From Actinomycetes bacterium (GTDB lineage: Bacteria; Actinomycetota; Acidimicrobiia; Acidimicrobiales; SZUA-35): a stretch of DNA of 24,755 bases. The position numbers and the translations under genes were made by a program. Under the pieces are notes generated by a model, which did no database searches, was not told the origin of the DNA, and saw only the letters and a program-made list of their open reading frames with translations. The stretch covers positions 1-24,755 of the forward strand of contig JAAETV010000769.1 in assembly GCA_024227975.1 (NCBI GenBank), written 5' to 3'. Each line of letters begins with the position of its first letter. The stretch's first letter is position 1. Positions 6,853 through 14,834 of this stretch are shown here, one piece after another.

Positions 6853-8884
6853 TGGCCGTAGACCATCCTTGGTGACCATCCTCGCCGGCGTGATCATCTT
6901 GATCGGGGCCGGTGGATCGGCCCTCATTCTGTACGGACCAGACTCGATCAGCGACCGCTTCGTCGAGGCCGAGACAACGACCACATCCTCGACCGAACCC
7001 ACCATCGTGGGAGGTTCGGTCGAGGATGCTGGACAGAAGCTGGCCACACTCGTGGCTGCCCTCGAGGCTGGCGACCTCAGCTCAGTCGACTTTGCCACTG
7101 CCCCGGCGACGGAACTGACAGCCGAGTTCGAGTCGGTGACCGGCGGCCTCACCCCATTCTCGCTGGCCGCTGCTCAGGGGCCGGCTACCATCCTCGACAA
7201 CGGGACAGCCGAAGCCCCGATCGAATTGACCTGGACCTTCCCCGAGGAAGGGGTGACCTGGAACACATCAAGCACGGTCCAACTGGTCCCTGACGAAGGC
7301 AGCTGGTTGTTGCCTTGGTCACCGTCGATCCTGGAACCAAGCCTGGGTCCCCACGACCTTCTGATCAGGGAACGAATTGCCCCCACCCGAGCCGAGATCC
7401 TCGGGCGCGATGGTTCGGTGTTGGTCGGACAAGTCAACCTGGTTCACGTCGGGATCAGGCCGAGCCGGGTCCAAGACCTCGCGGCCCTGGTCTCCGACCT
7501 GGAGTCGATCGTCGGTATCGACGCAGCCGATCTCTCGGCCCGGGTCGAGGGTGCTGACCCTCAAGCCTTTGTCGATGTCATCAGCCTGCCCCGCGCTGAG
7601 TACGAGGCTGTCCGAGAACAGATCTTCCCCCTGCCAGGAACCGTCTTCCAGGAGAGCACGGTGCCCCAGGCCGCCGATCCCACCCTGGCCCGGGCTCTGC
7701 TAGGCCGATCAGGCGAGGTCACGGCCGAAATCATCGAAGCCTTTCCTGACCTGTTCAAACCAGGCGATATCGCTGGGCTGTCTGGACTTCAAGAGGACTT
7801 CAACCCGGTACTGGCGGGCCGGGCTGGCATCAAGATATCGGTCTTGCGAGGGATCCCTGATCCGAGCTCGACCACAACCGGAACTGGCCTCACCACTACC
7901 TCGGCCGTCCGTAACCCCAATGATCCTGAGATGGTGGTCACGATCAATCCTGATCCAGGTGAGACCGTGATCACCACCATCGACCCCGCCATGCAGAAGG
8001 CGGTTGAGGACGCACTCGAGCGTACGTCGTTGACCAGCGCCATGGTGGTCGTCGAGGTCTCGACCGGTGAGATCGTGGCCCTGGCCAACGGCCCCCGGGG
8101 TGCGACCGTCAACTTCGCCATGACAGGGCAGTATCCCCCAGGCTCGATCTTCAAAGTTATCACCGCCTATGGCGCCCTGACCCGCGGGCTCGGGCCCGAC
8201 GGCACGGTGAACTGCCCTTCCTCGGTCACCATCGGGGGCCGCGACTTCTCCAACGCTGGTGGTGAGGTCTTCGGCCCCATTCCCCTCCATTTCGCCTTCG
8301 CCCATTCCTGCAACACGGCCTTCATCGATGCTGCCTTCGTCAGTGGTTTCGAACCCGAGACCCTGACCGAGACAGCAGCGACCTTCGGGATCGGGGCTGA
8401 CTCCAACCTCGGGACCTTCGCCTTCATGGGCGACGTCCCGGTCGCCACGGACAATGTGGACCTGGCCTCAGCTTCGTTCGGTCAGGGGCGGGTACTGGTC
8501 AGCCCTCTGGCCGCGGCCGTGATGGCGTCAACGGCAGCCGATGGTGTCTATCGCTCACCCCGACTGATCACTTCCCCGACACCGGAGGCTCAGACCATCA
8601 TCGAGCTCGAGCCGGGCCCGGCCAGCGATCTCCGGGACTTCATGCGAGAGGTGGTGACGAGTGGAACCGGTCGGGCTGTATCTGGCGTTGCCGGGGGACC
8701 AGTGTCAGGCAAGACAGGAACCGCCGAGTTCGGCAACCAGGTCCCGCCCCAGTCCCACGCCTGGTTCGTCGGCTATCAAGGGAATCTGGCCTTCGCCGTG
8801 TTCGTAGAGGCTGGTGAGTTCGGCGGCTCGACGGCCGCTCCCATTGCCGCCAACTTCTTGAATACGGTCGCCTCGTTCGGCTAG
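6845..8884 (+). CDS. class B penicillin-binding protein (MecA_N-type transpeptidase)
   Basis: A cell-wall DD-transpeptidase of 679 aa that cross-links peptidoglycan outside the membrane. It has an N-terminal membrane anchor (residues 9-30), then a Thr-rich linker. An NTF2-like MecA_N-type region follows (about 55-165) and a dimerisation region (about 175-340) comes next. A second Ser/Thr linker is at 340-353, and the transpeptidase domain spans about 370-679. All three catalytic motifs are present: S-I-F-K with Ser434 and Lys437, S-C-N at 488-490, and K-T-G at 623-625, plus the S-F-G-Q-G loop near 544-548. The start is GTG 6845 inside the end of tesB. A beta-lactam-sensitive elongation or sporulation-like role cannot be separated by sequence alone. 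Its co-expression with a thioesterase is unusual. Confidence 0.94.
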   Translation: MADGRRPSLVTILAGVIILIGAGGSALILYGPDSISDRFVEAETTTTSSTEPTIVGGSVEDAGQKLATLVAALEAGDLSSVDFATAPATELTAEFESVTGGLTPFSLAAAQGPATILDNGTAEAPIELTWTFPEEGVTWNTSSTVQLVPDEGSWLLPWSPSILEPSLGPHDLLIRERIAPTRAEILGRDGSVLVGQVNLVHVGIRPSRVQDLAALVSDLESIVGIDAADLSARVEGADPQAFVDVISLPRAEYEAVREQIFPLPGTVFQESTVPQAADPTLARALLGRSGEVTAEIIEAFPDLFKPGDIAGLSGLQEDFNPVLAGRAGIKISVLRGIPDPSSTTTGTGLTTTSAVRNPNDPEMVVTINPDPGETVITTIDPAMQKAVEDALERTSLTSAMVVVEVSTGEIVALANGPRGATVNFAMTGQYPPGSIFKVITAYGALTRGLGPDGTVNCPSSVTIGGRDFSNAGGEVFGPIPLHFAFAHSCNTAFIDAAFVSGFEPETLTETAATFGIGADSNLGTFAFMGDVPVATDNVDLASASFGQGRVLVSPLAAAVMASTAADGVYRSPRLITSPTPEAQTIIELEPGPASDLRDFMREVVTSGTGRAVSGVAGGPVSGKTGTAEFGNQVPPQSHAWFVGYQGNLAFAVFVEAGEFGGSTAAPIAANFLNTVASFG

Positions 8885-8895
8885 CCGCCCCGGGG

Positions 8896-8912
8896 GCCGG
8901 ACTTGCACCGGC
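8896..8912. terminator. weak hairpin between converging genes
   Basis: GCCGG (8896-8900), a 7-nt loop and CCGGC (8908-8912) form a small GC hairpin in the 44-nt gap between the convergent PBP and phosphodiester-glycosidase genes. There is no T-run on either side, so it is at best a bidirectional terminator candidate. Confidence 0.3.
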
Positions 8913-8928
8913 GGTGGGGGGGGAAGAA

Positions 8929-10074
8929 TCAGGAGTTGATGCTGTTCAGCACCGCGAATGCGGTCACGCTGCGGTCTGCCCAGAGGCCAACAGACGGGGT
9001 CTTGATCTGGGTCGAGCCGCCACCATCGAGCATGATCCCTTCGGTCACTGCCAAAGAGATCGCGTAGTCGGCCAACTGTGAAGCATTCATCGACCGGGTG
9101 GAGATGATGACTATCTCGCTCTGGTTGAATCCGATGAAGCTGTGCGAACGGCTGGTGTTGGTATAGCCGTGGGTTATGTCGATACCGGGGTAGGCGTCGG
9201 ACCTCACTCCCTTGTGGACCAACGACACGCCGGAGACTGCGGTTTCCACGCAGGGCTCGGGCCGGTAGATCTCACCCATCCAGATGTGGTCGAGCTCCCC
9301 CTCATCATGGCCGTCGCACCCCTCGCCGTAGCTCAGGATCTGGCCCCGCTCGATGATGTCACCTGACCCACTGAGGTGGCCGTTGGAGACGACAGGGGCC
9401 TGGGAGGTGGAGCCGATGAACCAGTTGGCGTTGACGACTACGTCACCCCCGATGGCGCTGGCGTGGGTGCGTCCACCATCGACGGCCGAGAAGTCGACCA
9501 GGCCTCGATCAGCCTGCACCGTGACGGTGGATCCGGACTTGCTGACCGTGATCCCCGTGGTGATATCGCTCAGATCGAGAGGATCAGCGTTGGAACAGAT
9601 CGACGAGTGGACGAGGGGCCACCGAGTGGCGAACTCCGGAGTCTGGGTCATCCATCTGACAACACTATGGCGGCCTTCGCTGGGCACGAGCTCCGGCCAG
9701 TAGGCATGGCCGCCAGCATCGGCCTCCCGTCCGAGCACGTTGTGGTAGACGGCGCGGATGAACTCGTCGTCATCGAGGTCCTGATAGGTGAAGTGATACT
9801 CGGCTCCCCGAGTCATCCAGTAGGCCACCTTCTCACCGGTCAGGCCAGCCCGGCGCAGGCCGACCCAGTAGGCCTGACCTTCTCGATCGGCTCGCCGTCC
9901 GAACAGGGTGCGGTAGAGCCTGGCGGTGTGGATCCCCGTCCCGTCACAGGTGACCGAGGTTTCTGGGGACGAATCGCTGAGCGGGGCACGCTGCCCGTGG
10001 AGGTCGCTTGCCCAGGTCGGATCCGCGGCCACTAGGCCGACGAGAACCACCAGGATGAACACCGTCCGCCGCAA
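8929..10074 (-). CDS. secreted DUF4214 + phosphodiester glycosidase (NAGPA/DUF2233-like) protein
   Basis: A 381-aa exported protein. A signal peptide occupies about residues 1-23 (M-R-R, hydrophobic core, W-A-S). Two DUF4214-like units follow (about 50-95 and 103-152), each with the L-x-R/N-x-L-G-R-x-A-D-x-x-G-x-x-Y-W pattern. The C-terminal half (about 165-381) resembles the phosphodiester-glycosidase domain of NAGPA-like proteins: V-V-N-A-N-W-F (213-219), an H-S-F-I-G-F-N strand (311-317) and M-L-D-G-G-G-S-T-Q (348-356). The family cleaves sugar-phosphodiester bonds, so a cell-wall or polysaccharide substrate outside the cell is likely. DUF4214 is often on surface-attached proteins. The start is TTG 10074, which keeps the full signal peptide and has GAGGT just upstream; the next in-frame GTG would truncate the n-region. 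Confidence 0.82.
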   Translation of the reverse strand: MRRTVFILVVLVGLVAADPTWASDLHGQRAPLSDSSPETSVTCDGTGIHTARLYRTLFGRRADREGQAYWVGLRRAGLTGEKVAYWMTRGAEYHFTYQDLDDDEFIRAVYHNVLGREADAGGHAYWPELVPSEGRHSVVRWMTQTPEFATRWPLVHSSICSNADPLDLSDITTGITVSKSGSTVTVQADRGLVDFSAVDGGRTHASAIGGDVVVNANWFIGSTSQAPVVSNGHLSGSGDIIERGQILSYGEGCDGHDEGELDHIWMGEIYRPEPCVETAVSGVSLVHKGVRSDAYPGIDITHGYTNTSRSHSFIGFNQSEIVIISTRSMNASQLADYAISLAVTEGIMLDGGGSTQIKTPSVGLWADRSVTAFAVLNSINS

Positions 10075-10436
10075 TACACCTCACTCTCAGTGGCCCATAA
10101 CCACCGAAAGTAGTGTTGATGTCGAAGCATATCGATGAGCCGACATACGAGCCGGCCCTGAGCCCGGGGGCCCACACCCCGAGCTGTATGTGAGTAGAAC
10201 CACCCAGTGGCTCTGGCGGCAACGGTGACGGTGACGGTGAAGAGTGGGGCGCTGAGAGAATGCTGACGGCACCAGAGTGAGCAGTCCCCCAGTCCGTGGA
10301 GGTTGGCCACAAGGAGAGACAACTGGGGGCATCACTCAGCCGCTTGACGCGGATCAATCCGGGGAGCTCGGGGACATTCACCAAGCCATGAGTGTCAGCT
10401 GGTGGCATGGGGCGTTGTTGTGGCAGATTCGGTGCT
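10075..10436. other. 362-nt intergenic region with nested inverted repeat
   Basis: This gene-free interval lies between the divergent phosphodiester-glycosidase and D-aminoacylase genes. It contains a short tandem repeat, CGGTGA three times at 10223-10240. It also contains a perfect 8-bp inverted repeat, CCCCCAGT (10286-10293) and ACTGGGGG (10322-10329), enclosing an inner GTGG/CCAC hairpin (10296-10299, 10307-10310) followed by AAGGAGAG. It should hold promoters for both genes. No open frame in it looks coding, and I do not recognise a known riboswitch. Confidence 0.4.
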
Positions 10437-11897
10437 GTGAGCGACGTTTCCGACATCGTGTTCCGCAACGCTACAGTCGTCGACGGTACGGGCTCGCCGC
10501 CCGTAGCGGCCGATGTGTTGGTCGTCCAAGATCGCATCAGCGCGGTGGGCGAACACCTTGATACCACCGTTGGCAGTGTGGTCATTGATGCGACAGGGCT
10601 GGTTCTCGCTCCCGGTTTCATTGATGTGCACACTCACGACGACGCCGCGGTATTGGTCGACCCAGACCTCGGCTGCAAGACCCTCCAGGGTGTCACTTCA
10701 GTGGTGGTTGGCAACTGTGGCATGTCACTGTTTCCTGAGGCCGGGTTGATTCCCGGAATGCCGACCTTCGGCCGGGCGGATGACTATCTGGCGCGGTTGG
10801 CCGATCAGCCCTCAGCGGTGAACGTGGCGACCCTCGTCGGGCACGGCACAGTCCGGACAGCGGTGATGGGGCTGCAAACCAATCGCCAACCAGACCGTGC
10901 CGAACGAACGGCTATGGCCGACCTTGTCAGCGAGGCCCTGGCCGACGGCGCAATCGGCATGTCGTCAGGCCTGGCCTATGAACCCGGCCGGTATGCCGCC
11001 CCCGGTGAGCTGATCGAGCTGGCCAAACTCCTGGTCGACTCAGGTGCGATCTACACAACCCACATGCGCGATGAAGCCGACGGGCTCCTGGCCAGCGTCG
11101 ATGAGTCGATCATGGTCGCCGAAGAAGCCGGTGTCCCTCTACAGATATCGCACTTGAAAGCAGCAGGCCGCGAGAACTGGGGAACCGTCAACGACGCCCT
11201 GGACCGCATCGACAACGCACGCCAACGCGGGATAGACGTCATGGCCGACCAATACCCTTACACCAGAGGCAGCACGCTACTCGAACAGGTCATCAGCGCC
11301 GGTGCCTTCGTCGGTCCTTCACCGTTCGGGCATCTACGCCCCGAAGACGTGCTGGTGGCAGCAGCACCGGTCCCGGATTGGTCCGGCAAAACAATCGCCG
11401 CCATCGCCGCTGAAGCTGGGGTCAGTGGCCAGGAGATGGCGGACCGGATGGTGACCGAGGCCGGTCGAGATTGCTTCGTCGTCCTCGACACCATGAGCGA
11501 AGACGACGTCCAAACCGTGATGGCCCATCCCGCAGTCATGACCGGCTCCGACGGCATCCCCATCGGAGACAAACCCCATCCCCGACTCCACCACACCTAC
11601 CCCCGAATCCTCGGCCACTACTGTCGCCAACTCGGAGTCCTCGATCTCAGCGACGCCATCCACCGAATGACAGCAATGCCAGCAACACGATTTGGCTTCA
11701 AGGACCGAGGCGTAGTCACCCCAGGCGCATTCGCCGACCTGGTCCTGCTCAACCCCCAAACAATCACAGACACCGGCACCTACGCCGACCCGACCAACGT
11801 CCCAACCGGAATCGAAGGAGTCTGGGTAAACGGAGTCAGGGTCATCGAAGCTGGCACGCCAACCGGAGACCATCCAGGACAACCCATCCGCCACTGA
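10437..11897 (+). CDS. N-acyl-D-amino-acid deacylase (D-aminoacylase)
   Basis: A cytoplasmic zinc amidohydrolase that removes acyl groups from N-acyl-D-amino acids; 486 aa from this start, usual for the family. The expected ligands are visible: H-T-H (His65, His67), N-C-G with Cys94, T-H-M with His209, I-S-H with His239, and G-S-D-G with Asp372. These match the set described for the Alcaligenes enzyme as I recall it. I prefer GTG 10437, which gives the typical S-D-x-x-I-V-F-R-N-A-T-V-V-D-G-T-G beginning. Earlier in-frame GTG 10392 and ATG 10407 would add a Cys-rich tail with no family precedent. Oddly, codon use changes inside the gene: GTG/GAT/ATT-rich early, CCA/GGA/ACC/ATC-rich after about 11150. 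It may help recycle D-amino-acid compounds from the wall. Confidence 0.93.
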   Translation: MSDVSDIVFRNATVVDGTGSPPVAADVLVVQDRISAVGEHLDTTVGSVVIDATGLVLAPGFIDVHTHDDAAVLVDPDLGCKTLQGVTSVVVGNCGMSLFPEAGLIPGMPTFGRADDYLARLADQPSAVNVATLVGHGTVRTAVMGLQTNRQPDRAERTAMADLVSEALADGAIGMSSGLAYEPGRYAAPGELIELAKLLVDSGAIYTTHMRDEADGLLASVDESIMVAEEAGVPLQISHLKAAGRENWGTVNDALDRIDNARQRGIDVMADQYPYTRGSTLLEQVISAGAFVGPSPFGHLRPEDVLVAAAPVPDWSGKTIAAIAAEAGVSGQEMADRMVTEAGRDCFVVLDTMSEDDVQTVMAHPAVMTGSDGIPIGDKPHPRLHHTYPRILGHYCRQLGVLDLSDAIHRMTAMPATRFGFKDRGVVTPGAFADLVLLNPQTITDTGTYADPTNVPTGIEGVWVNGVRVIEAGTPTGDHPGQPIRH

Positions 11898-12033
11898 CGG
11901 CTTCCCCGCAACGGATGATGGACGTATCCACATTACGTAGGATCAAGGACTGGGTCATCATCCACAGCTTCGAGGTACGCGCGACCTGAGCTGAATTCGA
12001 CCACCAGTACCCCGACACAGAAGACTAGGCGAT

Positions 12034-13152
12034 ATGGAATACGGCGTACCCACGGAGTGGACGGTACTGGCCGAACGAGCCCGCGAGTTCGCTCAGGCAG
12101 CCACGAACAAGCTCGGTGCCGTCGACGACTGCTGGCTCGTCGGCTACTCGCGAGAGTTCACCAAGATGCTCGCCGACCAGGGCTGGATCGGGATGACGTG
12201 GCCTCGCGACCTCGGCGGGGATGGACGGCCGGAGATCGAACGGTTCCTCGTGACCGAACAACTCCTACTCGCCGGCGCTCCAATGGCCGGTGCATTCTTC
12301 CCCGACCGCCAGATCGGGCCGGTGCTCATCGCCTACGGGACCACAGAGCAGCAGCAACGCTTCCTGCCCGAGATGCGCGCCGGTGAAGCCCAATGGTGCA
12401 TCGGCATGTCAGAACCCGATGCCGGCTCCGATGTCTCCGCCATAGCGACACGAGCCGTTGGCGACGGAGACTCGTTCGTGGTCAACGGCCAGAAGATCTG
12501 GACCAGCGGTGCCCACTTCGCCGACTGGTGCTACCTCATCTGCCGCACCGACCCCGACGCGCCCCCTCACCGCGGGATGAGCGAGCTCATCGTCGACATG
12601 ACAACACCCGGCATCACCGTGAAACGCATCACGGATGCTTCCGGTGACGCCCACTTCTGCGAGGTGTTCTTCAACGACGTCCGAGTCCCGGCCGCCAATC
12701 TCGTCGGCGAGCTGAACAACAGCTTCGGGCAAACCATGCGACAGCTCGAACACGAGCGCGGCGGCATCGATCGCCTCGCATCGAACCAACGGCTATATCT
12801 CGATACCCGGCGACAACTCGATGCTGTAGACCCCCTCCTCCGCCAGGAAATCGCCCAACTGGAGACCGGATACCGGATCGGTCGAGACATGGTGGTCCGC
12901 AACGTCTTGCGGCAGACTCCATTCCCCAGCTACTCGGCCATCACCAAGACCTTCTGCACCGAGCACGAGCAACGCGTGGCCAAGTTCGTCGGTCGAGTCA
13001 ATGGCCCGGCGGCAATGATCAAGGGGCGCGCCGCTCGCAATCTCGTCTACGCCCCCTTGTACACCGTTATGGGAGGCACTACCCAGATCCTCCGCAACAT
13101 CATCGGCGAGCGCGTCCTCCAACTCCCCAAGGAACCCCGAATCGCGAGCTGA
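12034..13152 (+). CDS. acyl-CoA dehydrogenase (FadE-like)
   Basis: An FAD-dependent acyl-CoA dehydrogenase of 372 aa that introduces an alpha-beta double bond into an acyl-CoA. Seen are the flavin-binding stretch C-I-G-M-S-E-P-D-A-G-S-D (122-133), the K-I-W-T-S-G segment (154-159) and the C-terminal G-G-T-T-Q-I-L-R. The site that carries the catalytic Glu in medium-chain enzymes (Y-E-G-T) is M-G-G-T here. The base is therefore probably Glu241 in L-E-H-E-R-G, the isovaleryl-CoA/long-chain-type position. This is a by-eye alignment. ATG 12034 follows a TAGG ribosome site. A 136-nt gap from the D-aminoacylase shows nothing. The V-L-Q-L-P-K-E-P-R ending is typical of actinobacterial FadE proteins used on branched or sterol-type acyl-CoAs, but the substrate is unproven. 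Confidence 0.93.
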   Translation: MEYGVPTEWTVLAERAREFAQAATNKLGAVDDCWLVGYSREFTKMLADQGWIGMTWPRDLGGDGRPEIERFLVTEQLLLAGAPMAGAFFPDRQIGPVLIAYGTTEQQQRFLPEMRAGEAQWCIGMSEPDAGSDVSAIATRAVGDGDSFVVNGQKIWTSGAHFADWCYLICRTDPDAPPHRGMSELIVDMTTPGITVKRITDASGDAHFCEVFFNDVRVPAANLVGELNNSFGQTMRQLEHERGGIDRLASNQRLYLDTRRQLDAVDPLLRQEIAQLETGYRIGRDMVVRNVLRQTPFPSYSAITKTFCTEHEQRVAKFVGRVNGPAAMIKGRAARNLVYAPLYTVMGGTTQILRNIIGERVLQLPKEPRIAS

Positions 13153-13178
13153 GCACCCCGCAACCTCTCTACCCCATT

Positions 13179-13206
13179 CCGGTCGGCGGCCGAAGACCGG
13201 CCGGTC
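13179..13206. terminator. candidate bidirectional terminator
   Basis: In the 62-nt gap between the convergent acyl-CoA dehydrogenase and PII genes, CCGGTC (13179-13184) pairs with GACCGG (13195-13200) over a 10-nt loop. The latter is also the left half of the perfect palindrome GACCGGCCGGTC (13195-13206). There is no T-run, so the function rests on position and symmetry. Confidence 0.4.
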
Positions 13207-13214
13207 AACCGCTC

Positions 13215-13694
<480 letters not shown>

Positions 13695-13697
13695 TCA

Positions 13698-14543
13698 TCA
13701 ACCCCAACAGGACCTCGAAGCGGCCCAGGGCGTGGTCCCGTCCTTCTGCCAGGTGATGAGTGCAGCCTCGTCTTGCTGGGCTGGGGTCGCCAGGTGAGCC
13801 TGAGTGACTCCGTAGCGGTCGGCGTGGCCGTACCAGGCCCAGCTGTTGGTCAGGAACTGGTAGGCACCCCGAGCCGATGAGGAGGGGTTGGCGGCCTGAT
13901 AATTGTCGGTCGACTCGCAGAATCGGATGGCTAGCAACACCGATGGCACCATGACCCCGTTTCCGCTGTCGACCCACCCATTGTCGGCCGTCGTCGGTGG
14001 GGCTTCGGTGGTGGCGGGGGTCTCGCTGGTCGAGCTCGACCCGTCGACAGCGGTCGTATCGGTCGTATCGGCGGGGGGTGCCTCAGTGGTCGCAGGTTCG
14101 GTCGTATCCGGGGCGGCCGTGGTCGGCGGGGCCGTGCTAGTGGTCGGCTTCACCGTGGTCGGAGTGGCCGGATCACTCGGCGCAGAGAGCAGCACGGCCG
14201 ATTCCAGGTTCTCACCTTCGAGGGCCGAGATCGGATCCTGGTAGTTTGACCGCAGTCCGAGGTCGCTGGTCGATTGGGAGAGACCGGGTATGGCACTCGT
14301 ATCGCCGGTGACCCGGGTCGAAGCGGGATCGACTAGACCCAGCTCGCCGGTGGCCTTGGAGATCAAACCACTCGCGACCTCAGCTGATGACGAGTTGTCT
14401 CCCGCATCGATGAGGGGATCGGTGTCCTCGCCAACACCGAAGGCCACCACCATGGCGACAGTAACGATGCCGAACAGTGTCGCCAATAGGGCTCCACGCG
14501 TCGGCCGCGCTGAAATGAAGGGGTTTCGCACGGGCACTCGCAC
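13698..14543 (-). CDS. Rpf-like transglycosylase-family cell-wall protein
   Basis: A 281-aa secreted or anchored protein. It has a cytoplasmic Arg-rich start and a transmembrane segment at about 19-37. A variable region follows, then a Thr/Pro/Ala/Glu-rich low-complexity linker (about 122-187). The C-terminal resuscitation-promoting-factor-like domain spans about 195-281. That domain shows I-R-F-C-E-S with the putative catalytic Glu210, the A-R-G-A-Y-Q-F segment (224-230) and a second Cys at 279 that could pair with Cys209, as in Rpf proteins. The family cleaves peptidoglycan and supports growth or resuscitation. GTG 14543 has AAGGGAG about 9 nt upstream. A leader riboswitch for c-di-AMP, common before rpf genes, was looked for upstream and not recognised. 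Confidence 0.88.
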   Translation of the reverse strand: MRVPVRNPFISARPTRGALLATLFGIVTVAMVVAFGVGEDTDPLIDAGDNSSSAEVASGLISKATGELGLVDPASTRVTGDTSAIPGLSQSTSDLGLRSNYQDPISALEGENLESAVLLSAPSDPATPTTVKPTTSTAPPTTAAPDTTEPATTEAPPADTTDTTAVDGSSSTSETPATTEAPPTTADNGWVDSGNGVMVPSVLLAIRFCESTDNYQAANPSSSARGAYQFLTNSWAWYGHADRYGVTQAHLATPAQQDEAALITWQKDGTTPWAASRSCWG

Positions 14544-14834
14544 TCGATATCACTCCCTTGTCTCGTACCGGCTCCGCCGCCGATCGCAACAATTCGAAAT
14601 CCGTTTGTGCACCAAGCCATGAAGGCTTTACCGCCAGAGACGATAGCCACATTACGGAAGCATTACGCAACCCCCTGTGACCAACGCCACAATCTGGCGC
14701 TCAGTGCCAACACCGTTGTTCTAGCGTGCCCGAGGGTCCAATGGTGGGACCTCGGGGTGCCAGATCCGAGAACCGAGCGGTTCCGCCGAAGGCTCCGGCC
14801 CCAGGCCCAGGCACGGGTGTAGTAGAAACCATCC
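14544..14834. other. divergent intergenic region, rpf-like / WS-DGAT
   Basis: This 291-nt region separates two divergent genes. It holds a 5-bp stem AAGCC/GGCTT around a 5-nt loop (14614-14628). It also holds an inverted repeat, GAACCG-AG-CGGTTC (14770-14783), 52 nt before the WS/DGAT start. Both are weak structural signals, and the second is a possible operator. No small gene or RNA is convincing. Confidence 0.35.

Noticed and set aside
10223..10240. CGGTGA three-copy tandem repeat as a CRISPR or iteron array
   Set aside because: There are only three 6-bp units without spacers or an associated replication or cas gene. It is an ordinary microrepeat.
14544..14690. c-di-AMP (ydaO-type) riboswitch before the Rpf-like gene
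   Set aside because: I looked on the minus strand for the conserved core blocks and found only a 5-bp AAGCC/GGCTT stem, with no recognisable consensus.
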